Counted from the first letter of the stretch, positions 1 through 10,423 are shown. The stretch is DNA of 64,000 nucleotides from Bryopsis sp. KO-2023 (GCA_030272585.1 BSYQ01000006.1:6638501-6702500); one strand, 5' to 3'. Translations and numbers: made by a program. The notes: generated from the letters alone by a model not told the origin.

Positions 1-2
1 TA

Positions 3-428
3 TGTTAGTCTTTTAGCGCTATACGAGGTAGTTTGGGATAGAGCCGAGGGTGGCTGACGCATGTGGGTTCGCGAGTAAGACAGATTAGACCCAGAGTTTG
101 GGGCATGCGTCAGCGTACTACACTTAGGGGTACTTAAGAGGCCCACTCGTTGTTTTGACATTCTTATTCACTTTATTTTGTAAGAACTCGGGATTCGTGG
201 GATTGGTGTGTTCCCGCTTGTGTGTGTGTTTGTGTGTGTGTGTGTTAAGTGTTTGCCTGACGCAATCACTTCCCAACCCAAGTGCTCTAGTAGCGTTCAC
301 AACCGCGCTAGCTAGAGAGTTGTCTAAACCAACAAACCCCACAAGTATACTTGCGTTAGCCAGCAAGTTATCACGAATCCAATCAACACAGCCGACCACT
401 ATTGCGTCACCCACAAGCTTCACTATCA
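3..428 (+). repeat. 5' LTR of element A
   Basis: It starts TGTTAGTC and ends CACTATCA, and matches 7388-7806. It holds a near-perfect inverted repeat around TGACGCAT (53-64 and about 103-114) and a TG microsatellite near 215-244. Confidence 0.9.
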
Positions 429-429
429 G

Positions 430-933
430 GATCACCAGTATTTGCTCTTCGTGGATGGACTTAAAAGTGAAGTTCAGAAGTTAGTCGCAGCAACGGTACC
501 TCGAGATGTCGAGGCCGCCATCATATCCGCCGAACGATTGGAAGCCCTTGGAGTTGGAACACAAGGCCAAGGAGGGCAAACCAATCAGAAAAAGAAAGGA
601 GTCTGGCGTGGTGGAAGAAAGAAGAAAGGCCAGAATCAGGGTCAGCAGCAGCAGAACCCTACACCACCAGCCCAAGCACCACCACAAGCTGCCGCAGGAG
701 TGCAACAGCAGCAGCAACAGCAACAAGGACGAGGAGGAGGACGTGGTGGTGGTGGACGTGGACGCGGTGGTGGTAACCGTGGAAGAGGACAAGCCAATCA
801 GGGAAGACAGAACCCCCAGGGGGGAGGGGGATATCATTGTTATCTTTGTGGAAAGAAGGGTCATCCTGTGAGGCAATGTCCTAGATTGGAGGAGGTGAAA
901 AACCTCCCCGATGTAAAAAAAATGTTAAACTGA
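430..933 (+). pseudogene. gag: Gag of element A, N-terminally truncated
   Basis: The reading frame comes straight out of the LTR junction with no ATG. It begins at the last helix of a Retrotrans_gag-like domain (LLFVDGLKSEV), followed by a Gln/Gly/Arg-rich linker and one CCHC zinc knuckle (CYLCGKKGHPVRQC). The capsid part before this is absent and no start codon is available, so this copy would need Gag supplied in trans. The frame stops at TGA 931-933, directly after a -1 slippery heptamer that leads into pol. The basic Gly/Arg-rich region is typical of nucleic-acid binding. Confidence 0.8.
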
Positions 934-968
934 CCGCCAGGCAGGAAACTGCTTCGTCTGAGCCTGGC
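924..968 (+). promoter_or_regulatory. -1 ribosomal frameshift signal, gag/pol of A
   Basis: The heptamer G TTA AAC (924-930) is in the X XXY YYZ register of gag and sits immediately before the TGA stop. A second slippery A-run lies at 915-921. After a 5-nt spacer, GCCAGGC (936-942) can pair perfectly with GCCTGGC (962-968), a 7-bp stem with a 19-nt loop. The pol frame is -1 relative to gag and is open through the site. Confidence 0.75.
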
Positions 969-3900
969 CGACGCAAACGTCGTAAGCGAAACAGAGTTCG
1001 TAGGCGGCGTAGGAAGCATAGATCAAAAGTAGGTGCCTCGAAAAAGGTTAGTACTCACAGCGGAAAACCTGGGGCGCGGACTAGTACACCGCGTGAAGAG
1101 AGAACAGAGACACTCTCCACATCTACCCAATCGGCACATGACAACTGCGATTGGAAAAATGAACAGAAGGAAAGCACACCGGATGAGATGGACGCGCCTC
1201 ATGCGTCATCTGCATCTCTTCCCTCTGTTAGTGAATCTGTGGGCTCATTGGAGTCGCAGAGTAGTCTACAGGAGTCCCTGCCTGCAGACGTAGACGATAG
1301 TGGGTCAGAAACAACCCAGCGGTCTACCACAGAGCGAGTTAATGTGTCAGAAGTTCGATCAACTTCATCAACCAAGGGTGACACATGCCCTCTGTTAAAA
1401 ATTCAAGAAGTGCCTGTGAGAGGGTACGAAGTAAAAGCACGGATTAAGACCACGGACCTTTATGCATTCATTGATTGTGGAAGTACCGCAAACTATATCA
1501 ATGATAAGGTAGCGCGTGATCTCGGGTTGTCGATTACACCAAGCTCAAAGAGAGCAATGTTGGCAAACGGAGATATTAAAGAATTGGCTGGCAGCTGTAA
1601 CAACCTCCGAGTAAAGATAGGAGGGCTGAAGTGCAAAATGAAAGCGGATCTGTTCCCAGACCTTGGTTATGACCTAATATTGGGCATGCCTTGGTTGCAG
1701 AAAGAAAACCCCCGCATAGACTTTCAGCAGAATGAGATTTCAGTTTGCAAAAACAGCCAAGTGTTTCATCTCCCGTTGCGTCATCCAACCCAAGAGAGTA
1801 TTGAACCTGAACGAAAAGTACAGTCGATACTGCAAGAAGTGCCAGTGACTGAGTGTTCAGCTAAACGAATGATGCGTCATCTCAAAACAGAGACAGCATT
1901 CATGGTTGTAGTGCAAGAGTCTGAAGAGAAAGCTTTAGGCCAACATGAATTGCCTGACGCAATAGAGCGAACACAGCCATTCAACACTGAGGATGAGATT
2001 GGTAAACTTATTCGTTCAGACACCCCTGCCGAAATTAAAAAGGTGGTAGAAACACACCGTGGTGTGTTCCCTCGTGATTTACCCCCAGGGATCCCTCCGA
2101 AGAGAAAAGGTCATGAGTTTAAGATAGACCTGGAGGATCCAACACCTATCCATCGTCCAATATACAAGCTTTCACCAGCAGAGCTGGATGAAGTGAAAGC
2201 ACAAGTGGACTACCTTCTGGAACAGAAGAAAATCAAACCATCCGAGTCCCCTTGGGGCGCGCCAATCCTATTTGTACCGAAAAAGGATGGAGGCTTAAGG
2301 ATGTGTGTGGATTACAGGTGGATCAATAAGGTGACGGTGAAAAACCGATATCCTTTACCCCTGCCAGAAGAATTGATGGATAGAGTGTTCAAAGCCAAAG
2401 TGTTCTCGAAGTTAGATCTGCGATCAGGCTATTGGCAATTTCCAGTAAGGCCATCTGATACAGATAAAACAGCGTTCCGCACGAGATACGGTCACTTTGA
2501 GTTTTTGGTAGCGCCTTTTGGGCTAACCAATTGCCCAGCGCAATTCCAAACTCTAGTGCAAGACCTACTCGCAGAGTTTTTAGATGATTTTGTTGTTGTC
2601 TTTATCGATGACATACTCATCTTCTCTGAAAACATGGAACAGCATGCCGAACACTTAGAGAAAGTCCTGTCGCGACTAGCAGAATATCAGCTTTTTGCTA
2701 AGGCAAGTAAAAGTGAGCTGGCTGTCGCAACAGTAGACTATCTTGGCTACCGCATTAGCGGAAGTGGGTTAAAACCACAGGAACAAAAAGTGAAGGCAGT
2801 GAAGGAGTGGAAGGAACTACAGAGTGTTAGTGATGTACGTAGTTTCCTTGGAATGGTTTCATACTACAGGAAATTCATTCCCCAGTTTGCACATGTTGCT
2901 GGACCACTCCATGACTTAGTGAAAAAAGACCATCCCTGGAGATGGGGACAGGTTGAGCGTGGCGCATTCAATGAACTGAAAAAGCGTTTAAGTCAAGCTC
3001 CCGTCCTTATTTTTCCAGATGCGTCACTGCCTTACACTGTGATCACTGATGCGTCGAATGAGGCCATCGGTGCCGTGTTAACACAGGATCACGGAGAGGG
3101 GCTGCAGCCAATAGCTTACCTCTCACGTAGATTCAAGCCTGCCGAGCTTAACTATGCACCATACGACAAAGAGTTGTGTGCAATATGTTATGCGATGGTG
3201 CAGTGGAGACATTATCTAGAAGGTTGTGCGGGTGGAGTAACAGTGTTCACTGACCACCAACCTCTGACGCATATTCTGTCGCAGAGGAACCTTTCTAGAA
3301 CCCAAGCAAGATGGCTTGAGGCGGGGTACCTGACTTCGATCAACCCCAAGATCTCCTATATCAAAGGCAAGGCTAATGTGTTAGCAGATGCTCTCTCCCG
3401 CAGTGTTCCTAAGCCCGTGGAAACTGCGATGAACATTTCCACTTGGCAAGTGCATCAAGCAAGCCAAGACGAGTGGAAACAAGCCCTCCAAGCTGATAAC
3501 TCCTTGGTGAAGATATTGCGGAAGCTTGAGAGTGGCGAGGAAGTTGAGGGATATTTCCTCAGAGAGGAAATACTCTGGACGGTCCCAAAGAGAGGATTAG
3601 TCGAGAAAGTGGTGGTTCCTAAAGGCCAGCGCAATAAGATTATGAAGGAGTGCCATGAGACACCTTCAGCAGGCCATACAGGACCAGCGCGAACAGGAGA
3701 AATCCTAGCGCGGCGATATTGGTGGAAGGGGTGGATGAATGAGTTGAAGGCATTTGTGCGCGAATGCCCTGTGTGCCAACAAATAAAGGCTGACACACAG
3801 AAGCCTATGGGCTTACTTCAACCCCTGCCAATACCTGAGCGGAAGTGGGAGCAGATTACCACTGACTTGGTGACAGATCTACCAGCATCCAATGGGTTTA

Positions 3901-4928
3901 GTGCTGTAGCTGTCTTTGTCGATAGACTTACCAAGTTTGTGCATTTCGCCCCATGTACTAAAGAGATTACCGCTGCAGGATACGCCCAACTTTTTATCGA
4001 ACATGTTTACCGCAACCATGGCCTACCTAAAGTGATTGTGTCTGATAGAGACCCTCGCTTTACCAGCAAGTTCTGGCAGACGCTTTTTAAAGCTCTGGGT
4101 ACAGAGATTCGTATGAGTACAGCTTACCACCCTCAGACGGATGGGCAGAGTGAGGTTACCATACGTACTCTGGAAAATTTTCTAAGGCCATATGCTGAGA
4201 GGTATCCCCATAAGTGGGTTGAGTATTTACCTACAGCAGAGTTTGCAGCAAACAATGCAGTGAATGCGAGTACAGGGTTCGCACCTGCATATTTGATGTA
4301 TGGGTACCATCCAGAAACACCAAACATTGGTGGGACGGCAACGCAATTTCAGGTGGAAGCAGTTAAGACTATGGTAGCACGGATGGCACAGGACTTAGAT
4401 ACCGCAAAAGCATATTACTCTAGAGCACAACACAGAATGTGTGTGAGTGCAAACAAGAAGAGGAAAGATATTGCTTTTGAGAAAGGGGATAAAGTCCTGA
4501 TAAAAAGCCGTTTTATTCCGTTGGCTGCTTTGAACAAAGTGAGTCCCAAACTGCGCCGTCGATTTGTGGGTCCCTTTGAAATTGTGGAGAAAATATCAAA
4601 GGTGGCTTACAGAGTTCAACTTCCGGAAACATGGCTCATTCACCCAGTGTTTCATGTTTCTAAGTTCAAGCGTTATCACGCCTCGAGTGATAACAGCAGG
4701 CAAATACAACCTCCAGAAGGAGAGTTGATTGGTAGCGAAGTAGAGTATGAGGTCGAAAATATCCTAAGGGCTAGAGGTAAACGCAATCGTGAATACCTAG
4801 TGCTGTGGAAAGGATACGATCTACTTGACGCTACTTGGGAACCTGAAGCTAATCTGGTTAACGCACCAGATATACTTCGCGCATTTAAAGAGAAAGAAAG
4901 AAAAGAGTTGCAGAAAGGAAGAGAATAG
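930..4928 (+). CDS. pol: Pol of element A: PR-RT-RNase H-IN-chromodomain
   Basis: This frame is -1 to gag and open from the frameshift site; the first in-frame ATG is at 1188. Domains in order: an aspartic protease with DCGST (Asp at residue 96 counted from the ATG); a reverse transcriptase with RMCVDYRWIN and FIDDILIFS (about residue 472); RNase H with VITDASNEAIGAVL; an integrase with an HHCC zinc module (about 822-868) and a DDE core including VSDRDPRF; and a C-terminal chromodomain (EYLVLWKGYDLLDATWEP, about 1185-1225). Length and order are normal for a chromovirus Pol and no stops interrupt it. A chromodomain of this type usually tethers integration to modified chromatin; this is family knowledge. 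Confidence 0.93.
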   Translation: MTARQETASSEPGRRKRRKRNRVRRRRRKHRSKVGASKKVSTHSGKPGARTSTPREERTETLSTSTQSAHDNCDWKNEQKESTPDEMDAPHASSASLPSVSESVGSLESQSSLQESLPADVDDSGSETTQRSTTERVNVSEVRSTSSTKGDTCPLLKIQEVPVRGYEVKARIKTTDLYAFIDCGSTANYINDKVARDLGLSITPSSKRAMLANGDIKELAGSCNNLRVKIGGLKCKMKADLFPDLGYDLILGMPWLQKENPRIDFQQNEISVCKNSQVFHLPLRHPTQESIEPERKVQSILQEVPVTECSAKRMMRHLKTETAFMVVVQESEEKALGQHELPDAIERTQPFNTEDEIGKLIRSDTPAEIKKVVETHRGVFPRDLPPGIPPKRKGHEFKIDLEDPTPIHRPIYKLSPAELDEVKAQVDYLLEQKKIKPSESPWGAPILFVPKKDGGLRMCVDYRWINKVTVKNRYPLPLPEELMDRVFKAKVFSKLDLRSGYWQFPVRPSDTDKTAFRTRYGHFEFLVAPFGLTNCPAQFQTLVQDLLAEFLDDFVVVFIDDILIFSENMEQHAEHLEKVLSRLAEYQLFAKASKSELAVATVDYLGYRISGSGLKPQEQKVKAVKEWKELQSVSDVRSFLGMVSYYRKFIPQFAHVAGPLHDLVKKDHPWRWGQVERGAFNELKKRLSQAPVLIFPDASLPYTVITDASNEAIGAVLTQDHGEGLQPIAYLSRRFKPAELNYAPYDKELCAICYAMVQWRHYLEGCAGGVTVFTDHQPLTHILSQRNLSRTQARWLEAGYLTSINPKISYIKGKANVLADALSRSVPKPVETAMNISTWQVHQASQDEWKQALQADNSLVKILRKLESGEEVEGYFLREEILWTVPKRGLVEKVVVPKGQRNKIMKECHETPSAGHTGPARTGEILARRYWWKGWMNELKAFVRECPVCQQIKADTQKPMGLLQPLPIPERKWEQITTDLVTDLPASNGFSAVAVFVDRLTKFVHFAPCTKEITAAGYAQLFIEHVYRNHGLPKVIVSDRDPRFTSKFWQTLFKALGTEIRMSTAYHPQTDGQSEVTIRTLENFLRPYAERYPHKWVEYLPTAEFAANNAVNASTGFAPAYLMYGYHPETPNIGGTATQFQVEAVKTMVARMAQDLDTAKAYYSRAQHRMCVSANKKRKDIAFEKGDKVLIKSRFIPLAALNKVSPKLRRRFVGPFEIVEKISKVAYRVQLPETWLIHPVFHVSKFKRYHASSDNSRQIQPPEGELIGSEVEYEVENILRARGKRNREYLVLWKGYDLLDATWEPEANLVNAPDILRAFKEKERKELQKGRE

Positions 4929-5377
4929 GGAAGCAGAGTGTTTGATGGCTAAGGTGGAACTCCTTATAGCAAGGGGGCGTGAAAAAGGATACCTTAGAAA
5001 AACTCTGTCGACTTCCAAACCAACTCTTTAACTTTAATGCGTTAGGTGCCTAAGTTATTTGGCTGGCGCAGTAAGTGTAGCTTCAGTAGTACTTTAGAAA
5101 CCGGGCAAACGATGTCACATTCGAGATAGTGTGGTTGTTCCGAGAAAACCTCTATCAAGTGACGTGTTGAGGTGGTCTTGACGAGACTCCAACCGAGCAA
5201 AACGTTGGTGTCTCACCCCAATAACCCAACGAGGAAAGTGTACGAGTCACCCAGCCTTATAAGCGCAGCCCTCGAACCATTTTGCCCTAGTGTTTGTGTA
5301 AACGGAGCGAGCTCCTGAGTGAAAAAGAGTCTAAAGACGCACAAACCGTTGTTATATCTTTCTTTCCGACAAACATA
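4929..5377 (+). other. Pol-ORF3 intergenic region of A
   Basis: There is no conserved coding signal in these 449 bp. The ORF3 frame opens at 5294 without an ATG before 5378. I recognise no splice or promoter motif. Confidence 0.5.
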
Positions 5378-7192
5378 ATGGCTGCCGACACACCCGCCGC
5401 AATTATTGCGAGATTGGAAGCGGAGGTAGCTCAAAAAGAAGAGGAGCTGCAGCACTTTACGTCGACCGCAGAGGAAGTGCTGCAGAACAATGAGGCCTTA
5501 ACCCGGCAGCTCTCAGAGTTGAGTGACCGGACGAAAGCAGCTGAGGCTGCGAAGGAGGCAGCGGAGAAAGCCAAGGAAAAGGCAGAGGCGGAAAGGAAAG
5601 AAGCGGAGGACAAGACCAAGGTCTTGGAAGAAAAATTGGAAGCCATGAAGCTGAAAAAGCAAAGGTTCCAATCTCACATGATGGCTAACCATCGTGAGAA
5701 TGACCTCCGTAAGCAAGCTCTCGGGGGAATGGTGGATCGATTTACCGCGGTAGAGGAAACGCTGCAGCGAGCTGTAGCAACCGCGTGGAGTGCAGCAGCC
5801 AACAACCTTAAGAAGGAATTGGCAGAACAAGAGCTGCAGATCGATTTGCTGGGAGAGTCCCTCAGAGACGGCTCTGAAAAACTTCAAGTGCAGAGCGAAA
5901 CAACGGACAAGATGCTGCGTTTGAACCCGGCGGTACCAGCACCACGGGTACGCGAAGAACTGGATCGCCAAGTCCAAGTTCTGTTGTCAAACGCAACACT
6001 TGATCTGGAACCGTCCAAGGACGATGATGCGGGAGGCTCAAGCAAGGGCGAGGGGAAAGGGAAAAACAAACGCCCAAGCTCGCCGTGTAGGGATGAAGAT
6101 CCACACGGAAAGAGAAGGCGAGAGGACGGTGACGATGAAGGTGGTGAGCCACCGAGGGATCGTATGCCTGGAGATGCAGCAAGAGCCAACTTGTTACTCA
6201 AGTTAAAGGCTGCCGCATTAAAGACTCCAGCACCCTCACAACCAGCGCCAACAGTTCAGACTCCCGGAGATGAGGCTACCGCAATAGCACCGGGGGAGGA
6301 CTTATTCGACATGAGAGAGGAGGAGCTTTTGGACTTGGATTTTAACGAAGAAATTGACTTCGGCAGTCCACCTCCTAGGCTCGAAGGTCCTAGTTCTGAA
6401 CTGGAGGACGGGGAAATACGGAATGATGAAGGGCCAAGCCAGGTGACAGAGGTTCAGCGTGCGGTCCATCCACCGTTGGAGTTAGCTCCAACAGAAGCAG
6501 CACTTCGGGCTTTCCGAGAAAAGGTTAAGCTCAGAAGACTAAGGGCGGCTGCTCAGGACAAGGTGGATGCTGCATCCAGCGAAGTGAACCTGTCACGGGA
6601 GGATATCGAGGAGGCTTGCAACCCCATCACTGCGTCAGAGAAATGGCCGAAGGTCCAATATACTAACCCCAGGGACCGAGCCTTGCAAAATTACCGCGGC
6701 AACCGGCACTTTCACGAGTTGCCCATGTGCATTTGGTGCGGGAGAAGCCCAATGCAAGCAAGTGCTCAGCGGCTGACGCAGAAGAAGTATTCCGTCCTTC
6801 CTTGTGGGTATCACCTCGTGTGTGATGCTCATTGGTTGGCATACTCGATGCTGGGGCGCATCGTCACGGCGGTCCAAAAAGTCGCGGAAGTGGACAACAA
6901 GTCCATCGCCACCGTCTCCCCATTCTCTCTACCTGCCCATATGTTGAAGCTGACACGCTCGACGTTCGAAGAAATCCCTCCGTTCCCGGCTGAGCACGAG
7001 AAGTTGCCACACTGCAACATGTGTGTGAAGCGGCAGCTCAAGGTGTCCGGCATCACAAGGGATCTGCCATTCCTTAAGTCCAAGAGGGTGGCTGCCGCAT
7101 TTGATCCCTGTGTCCGGTATCGTGCAGTGCAGCAAGCGCATGCGCAGGAGCAGCGTGCTATTCAGCAAGCGCAAGCGCCGGAACAGCGTTAA
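5378..7192 (+). CDS. ORF3 of A: coiled coil plus RING-like Cys/His protein, 604 aa
   Basis: This is an extra ORF between pol and the 3' LTR, the place where env-like genes sit, but it has no signal peptide or membrane segment. Residues about 8-95 and 120-165 are charged heptad-rich coiled coil. Residues about 220-260 are basic and contain KRRR, a possible nuclear signal. The middle is acidic. The C-terminal part has C451-x2-C454-x21-C476-x2-H479-x2-C482-x2-H485 and later C546-x2-C549, a RING-like ligand order with a VLPCGYH core. Related ORFs lie in the same position in elements C, E and F. The start was chosen at the first ATG, 5378. The function is unknown: an E3-ligase-like, chromatin or RNA-binding role are all possible. 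Confidence 0.75.
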   Translation: MAADTPAAIIARLEAEVAQKEEELQHFTSTAEEVLQNNEALTRQLSELSDRTKAAEAAKEAAEKAKEKAEAERKEAEDKTKVLEEKLEAMKLKKQRFQSHMMANHRENDLRKQALGGMVDRFTAVEETLQRAVATAWSAAANNLKKELAEQELQIDLLGESLRDGSEKLQVQSETTDKMLRLNPAVPAPRVREELDRQVQVLLSNATLDLEPSKDDDAGGSSKGEGKGKNKRPSSPCRDEDPHGKRRREDGDDEGGEPPRDRMPGDAARANLLLKLKAAALKTPAPSQPAPTVQTPGDEATAIAPGEDLFDMREEELLDLDFNEEIDFGSPPPRLEGPSSELEDGEIRNDEGPSQVTEVQRAVHPPLELAPTEAALRAFREKVKLRRLRAAAQDKVDAASSEVNLSREDIEEACNPITASEKWPKVQYTNPRDRALQNYRGNRHFHELPMCIWCGRSPMQASAQRLTQKKYSVLPCGYHLVCDAHWLAYSMLGRIVTAVQKVAEVDNKSIATVSPFSLPAHMLKLTRSTFEEIPPFPAEHEKLPHCNMCVKRQLKVSGITRDLPFLKSKRVAAAFDPCVRYRAVQQAHAQEQRAIQQAQAPEQR

Positions 7193-7387
7193 GGAGGAGG
7201 GAAAAGGAGTTATCGTCGACCAAGTGTGTGCGTGCAGCAGCTGTCAGAGACGTCAGAGCAAGAGACAGGTCCAAGACAGTTGGGTGTGGGTATGGGAGTG
7301 GGTGAGTTTTGTGTTTGTGTTTTTGTGTTTTTGTTTTTCTTTGTGTTTTGGTGTGCGTGGGCGCCCACTTTTTGCGGGGGGGGCGTA

Positions 7388-7806
7388 TGTTAGTCTTTTA
7401 GCGCTATACGAGGTAGTTTGGGATAGAGCCGAGGGTGGCTGACGCATGCGGGTTCGCGAGTAAGACAGATTAGACCCAGAGTTTGAGGCATGCGTCAGCG
7501 TACTACACTTAGGGGTACTTAAGAGGCCCACTCGTTGTTTTGACATTCACTTTATTTTGTAAGAACTCGGGATTCGTGGGATTGGTGTGTTCCCGCTTGT
7601 GTGTGTGTTTGTGTGTGTGTGTCTAAGTGTTTGCCTGACGCAATCACTTATCCAACCAAGTGCTCTAGTAGCGTTCACAACCGCGCTAGCTAGAGAGTTG
7701 TCTAAACCAACAAACCCCACAAGTATACTTGCGTTAGCCAGCAAGTTATCACGAATCCAACCAACACAGCCGACCACTATTGCGTCACCCACAAGCTTCA
7801 CTATCA
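7388..7806 (+). repeat. 3' LTR of element A
   Basis: This copy of 3-428 is preceded by a G-run (7376-7383) that may serve as the polypurine tract. The inverted repeat GCTGACGCATGC (7438-7449) / GCATGCGTCAGC (7488-7499) is perfect here. Confidence 0.9.
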
Positions 7807-8499
7807 TCAACCTTTATGTCGCAACTTTACCCCCTTTTACGAACTCTCCTTTTCCCTTTAGGCCTAATATCCAAAATCTAAGTTTTTCCAGTCGATAACA
7901 GCGTCAGCTTCGCTATTCTCATATCCTGCTGATGCACTACAGCTTTTTGCAAGCACGATACTGTCGTCAGCTGTTGCGTTCATTTGTCTTTTAACCTTGG
8001 TGGCTAGCTTGGCGCATTTTCCTTGTTTCGCCAGCGTTCATCCTTTTTCGCGTCAACCACATACGTTCTCTTGGTTTTCGCGTCAGCCACACATGTTCTC
8101 TACTATCCTACTTGAGAACACTTAAACACAACGCTATCCCAGCCTCTTGGGATGATATTCGCCCACCGCCACCATCACCTCCGCCATCAGGCGCACCTGG
8201 AATGCGGGGGTGTGACTAAGGACGGGTTCGCCTATCGCGGTGGTCATCACCTCCATCACCATCTGGCTTATCGTCACCAGGAACACCTCCTATACCTTCT
8301 TGCTTCCTGGCGCTTGCGTTATCCCAAGCAAGTTTATCGACTTGAACGCTTTTTCCACGTTTCCTTGAATGTCCTGGCGCGTTTCGTCTTCGTTGCGCGA
8401 GACATAAATGAGAGTAGCGCATTTATATATACCTCTCTGCCTTAGGAGTTGCGAGTTTCACCTATCACAAATTTCTGTGAAGACGACCTTTGCTGCTGC

Positions 8500-8725
8500 A
8501 ACCATAGGGTGGCGCAATTCTCTTCAACCACATTTCTGTGGAACCCTTTGAAATTTGGTTGGCGCAGTTCTTTTTCCACATCTCTGTGGGAACAACGTTT
8601 TCTTCAACCATAGGTTGGCGCAGTTGTCCTTCCACACTTCTGTGGAGACAACCTTTAAAACAACAGGTTGGCGCAGTTCGGCTTTTACCACATTTCTGTG
8701 GACGAACTTTTCACAATTGCGCCAG
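8500..8725. repeat. Degenerate ~60-bp tandem repeats with TTGGCGCAGTT
   Basis: About four imperfect copies pair a CCACA-TCTGTGG inverted repeat with TTGGCGCAGTT inside the leader of element G. They could form serial hairpins. No coding. Confidence 0.55.
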
Positions 8726-9515
8726 CCGTTCCCTTAGTCGTTTCCACGCCGACCTTTTCACAATTGCGGCAGCCAATTCCCTTGGTCGTTTTCACGCTGA
8801 AGTGAACGTGCCGCGCGCTCTGGCAGTTAGATTTTTCGACTTGCAGCGCGTTTTTCTGTGGGTCACACTTTCTGGAGTGACCAAATGAGTCATGTCGACA
8901 GTTCCTGGCGCAGTTTTCTATAGTCTTCTATAGTTGGCGCAGAACTTGGCGACTTAGGCGAATGTGGTCGACAAAGCTAAGGCTTCTTCGCCTAGCAAGT
9001 CCTCAGACTTAAGTGGAGGTAAGGCTTAGTTTTGGGCTTTTAAGAACCCTTAAAAAGCCTTTCTGGAGGTTCCTGTGAAATCTAGCTCCAGGGGCTTAAA
9101 TTTCCAGGTCTACTCTCCTCAAGAAAACAGACAGAGGTCCTCTTTTCTCTTTCTGTCTCTTTTCCTCCCCTGTCGACTCTTTTCGTTTCGAGATCGAGGG
9201 TTTTTCGACCTGTCGATCTTTTCATCGACCTGGGATCTCTATCGCCCAACTTTTCACGTCGAAAATTTTTCGGCCCTCTTCTTTCCGCGACGTTGGGAAC
9301 CCGTTGGGAACCCTCTCGCCTTGGTTTCACCTCGCCTACTTCAGGAATACCCATGGAAAAACAACCTCCTCCCTGTCGACAGATCTTTTCGTCCAGATCT
9401 TTTCAAAATCGATCTTTCTATCCAATTTTTTTTCCTTTTTTTCACTCCCGTTTCGTTTTCGACCACCACGACCTCTTGAGGAGCGACGTCGATCGACCCC
9501 AGCTCCGAAACCAAT

Positions 9516-9734
9516 TGATAGTGGGGTGTGTGGTGGAAATAAATTTTCTACATACTCCCCCCTGGGAGCGTTCCCCTACAACAGCGAATCCAACCAAACA
9601 ACCACCCAACCAGTGTCTAACTGCGTGTCCCTTAAATACTACTCTAGGGCTATCACGAGTCACACTAATGATACAAGTCACCTCAACGCTCCCAGACCAG
9701 TCATTTCTAGTCATCTCGTCTAAAATCACTATCA
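9516..9734 (-). repeat. 5' LTR of element G
   Basis: Perfect 8-bp terminal inverted repeats TGATAGTG (9516-9523) and CACTATCA (9727-9734) bound the LTR. The binding site TGGTTTCGGAGC follows on the minus strand at 9513-9502, which fixes the orientation. Confidence 0.7.
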
Positions 9735-10012
9735 AGGGACATCCACTGTAAGGGACATGTCATTTTTGTTTTAGCCTTTAAAAGAGAAACAGAAACAGAA
9801 ATTACATGTTGTGACCTTTGTTTTTGTTTGTTTATTTTTGCAGGGCGGTAGGGGTATCAAGTGCCCGCTACAGTTTTGGTCGACAGAGGGCTCAGGTTTC
9901 CCGGTGCTGAAGCTCCTCGCTGCGGACTTCTTGTGTGTCCCTGCATCCTCTTCATCTTCGGAGAGGTCCTTCTCCAAAACAGGAGCTATCGTGAGGGCTC
10001 GAAGGGCAAAGC

Positions 10013-10322
10013 TGTTACAAGCGTTTTTCTATCGTTCTTTGATTGGATTAGGTAAGTTGTGGTAAGGGTTTTGAAGTGGTAGGTGCTGTGTAGTTGTGAA
10101 ACGGGTAGTCGGGGTTAGACGAGATTAGGTACGGTTATGTAAGGGGTAGTCAGGTTCCTGGGAGCTTCACCTCACTGTGAAGTTCCCAGGGAAAGAAGGT
10201 TCCAGAGAGTTCTTGGAAGGGGTTCGCCCAAGTATATAAGGGCATTGGTTTTGACACTCATTGTAACTTTTTCCGACTTCATTTATCCTTGTTCCAACGT
10301 CCTTTACGCCCCAGGCGTAACA
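10013..10322 (+). repeat. 5' LTR of element B
   Basis: It starts TGTTAC and ends GTAACA (6-bp inverted ends). A TATA box lies at 10233-10239. The primer binding site TGGTTTCGGAGC follows at about 10325-10336. Confidence 0.95.
10233..10239 (+). promoter_or_regulatory. TATA box in 5' LTR of B
   Basis: TATATAA lies about 90 bp before the LTR end, as expected for the RNA polymerase II start of an LTR element. Confidence 0.6.
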
Positions 10323-10423
10323 ATTGGTTTCGGAGCCGACGATCCTTTGGACCAACAGTGATTTGGTTTCCAAAAAGGAGTCACGGGGAAGCTATACCGT
10401 TACGGACCGTGCCGTGAGGGAAA

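Larger units (their letters stand above)
3..7806 (+). mobile_element. Element A: Ty3/gypsy chromovirus, gag 5' part deleted
   Basis: The direct repeats at 3-428 and 7388-7806 are the LTRs. Between them lie a truncated gag, a full pol with chromodomain and a third ORF. The sequence right after the 5' LTR is already mid-gag, so the primer binding site and the N-terminal half of Gag are missing. The LTRs differ by several substitutions and a 6-bp indel, so the copy is not new. The element sits in the leader of the minus-strand element G. The target-site duplication cannot be checked because the left flank is outside the window. Confidence 0.9.
7807..9734 (-). mobile_element. Element G: minus-strand LTR element, 5' LTR and leader only
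   Basis: On the minus strand a 219-bp LTR (9734 to 9516) is followed by the same primer binding site as in B-F and then by about 1.7 kb of non-coding leader that runs into element A. Its gag/pol and second LTR are not visible and would lie left of the window. hAT copy 2 shows the empty site (gcattc-aggga), so the insertion lies in an intron of hAT copy 1 and the TSD is probably AGGGA. A TATA-like TATTTAAG lies in the LTR. I see no convincing gene in 7807-9515. Confidence 0.65.

Noticed and set aside
481..876. Minus-strand Ser/Leu-rich ORF over gag of A
   Set aside because: Shadow of the Gln/Gly/Arg-rich Gag repeats.
7807..7811. TSD of element A (TCAAC)
   Set aside because: The left flank is outside the window, and the two visible bases (TA) do not fit, so no duplication can be claimed.
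8152..8445. His-rich ORF in the leader of G
   Set aside because: Antisense to G, with repeat-like composition and no domain.
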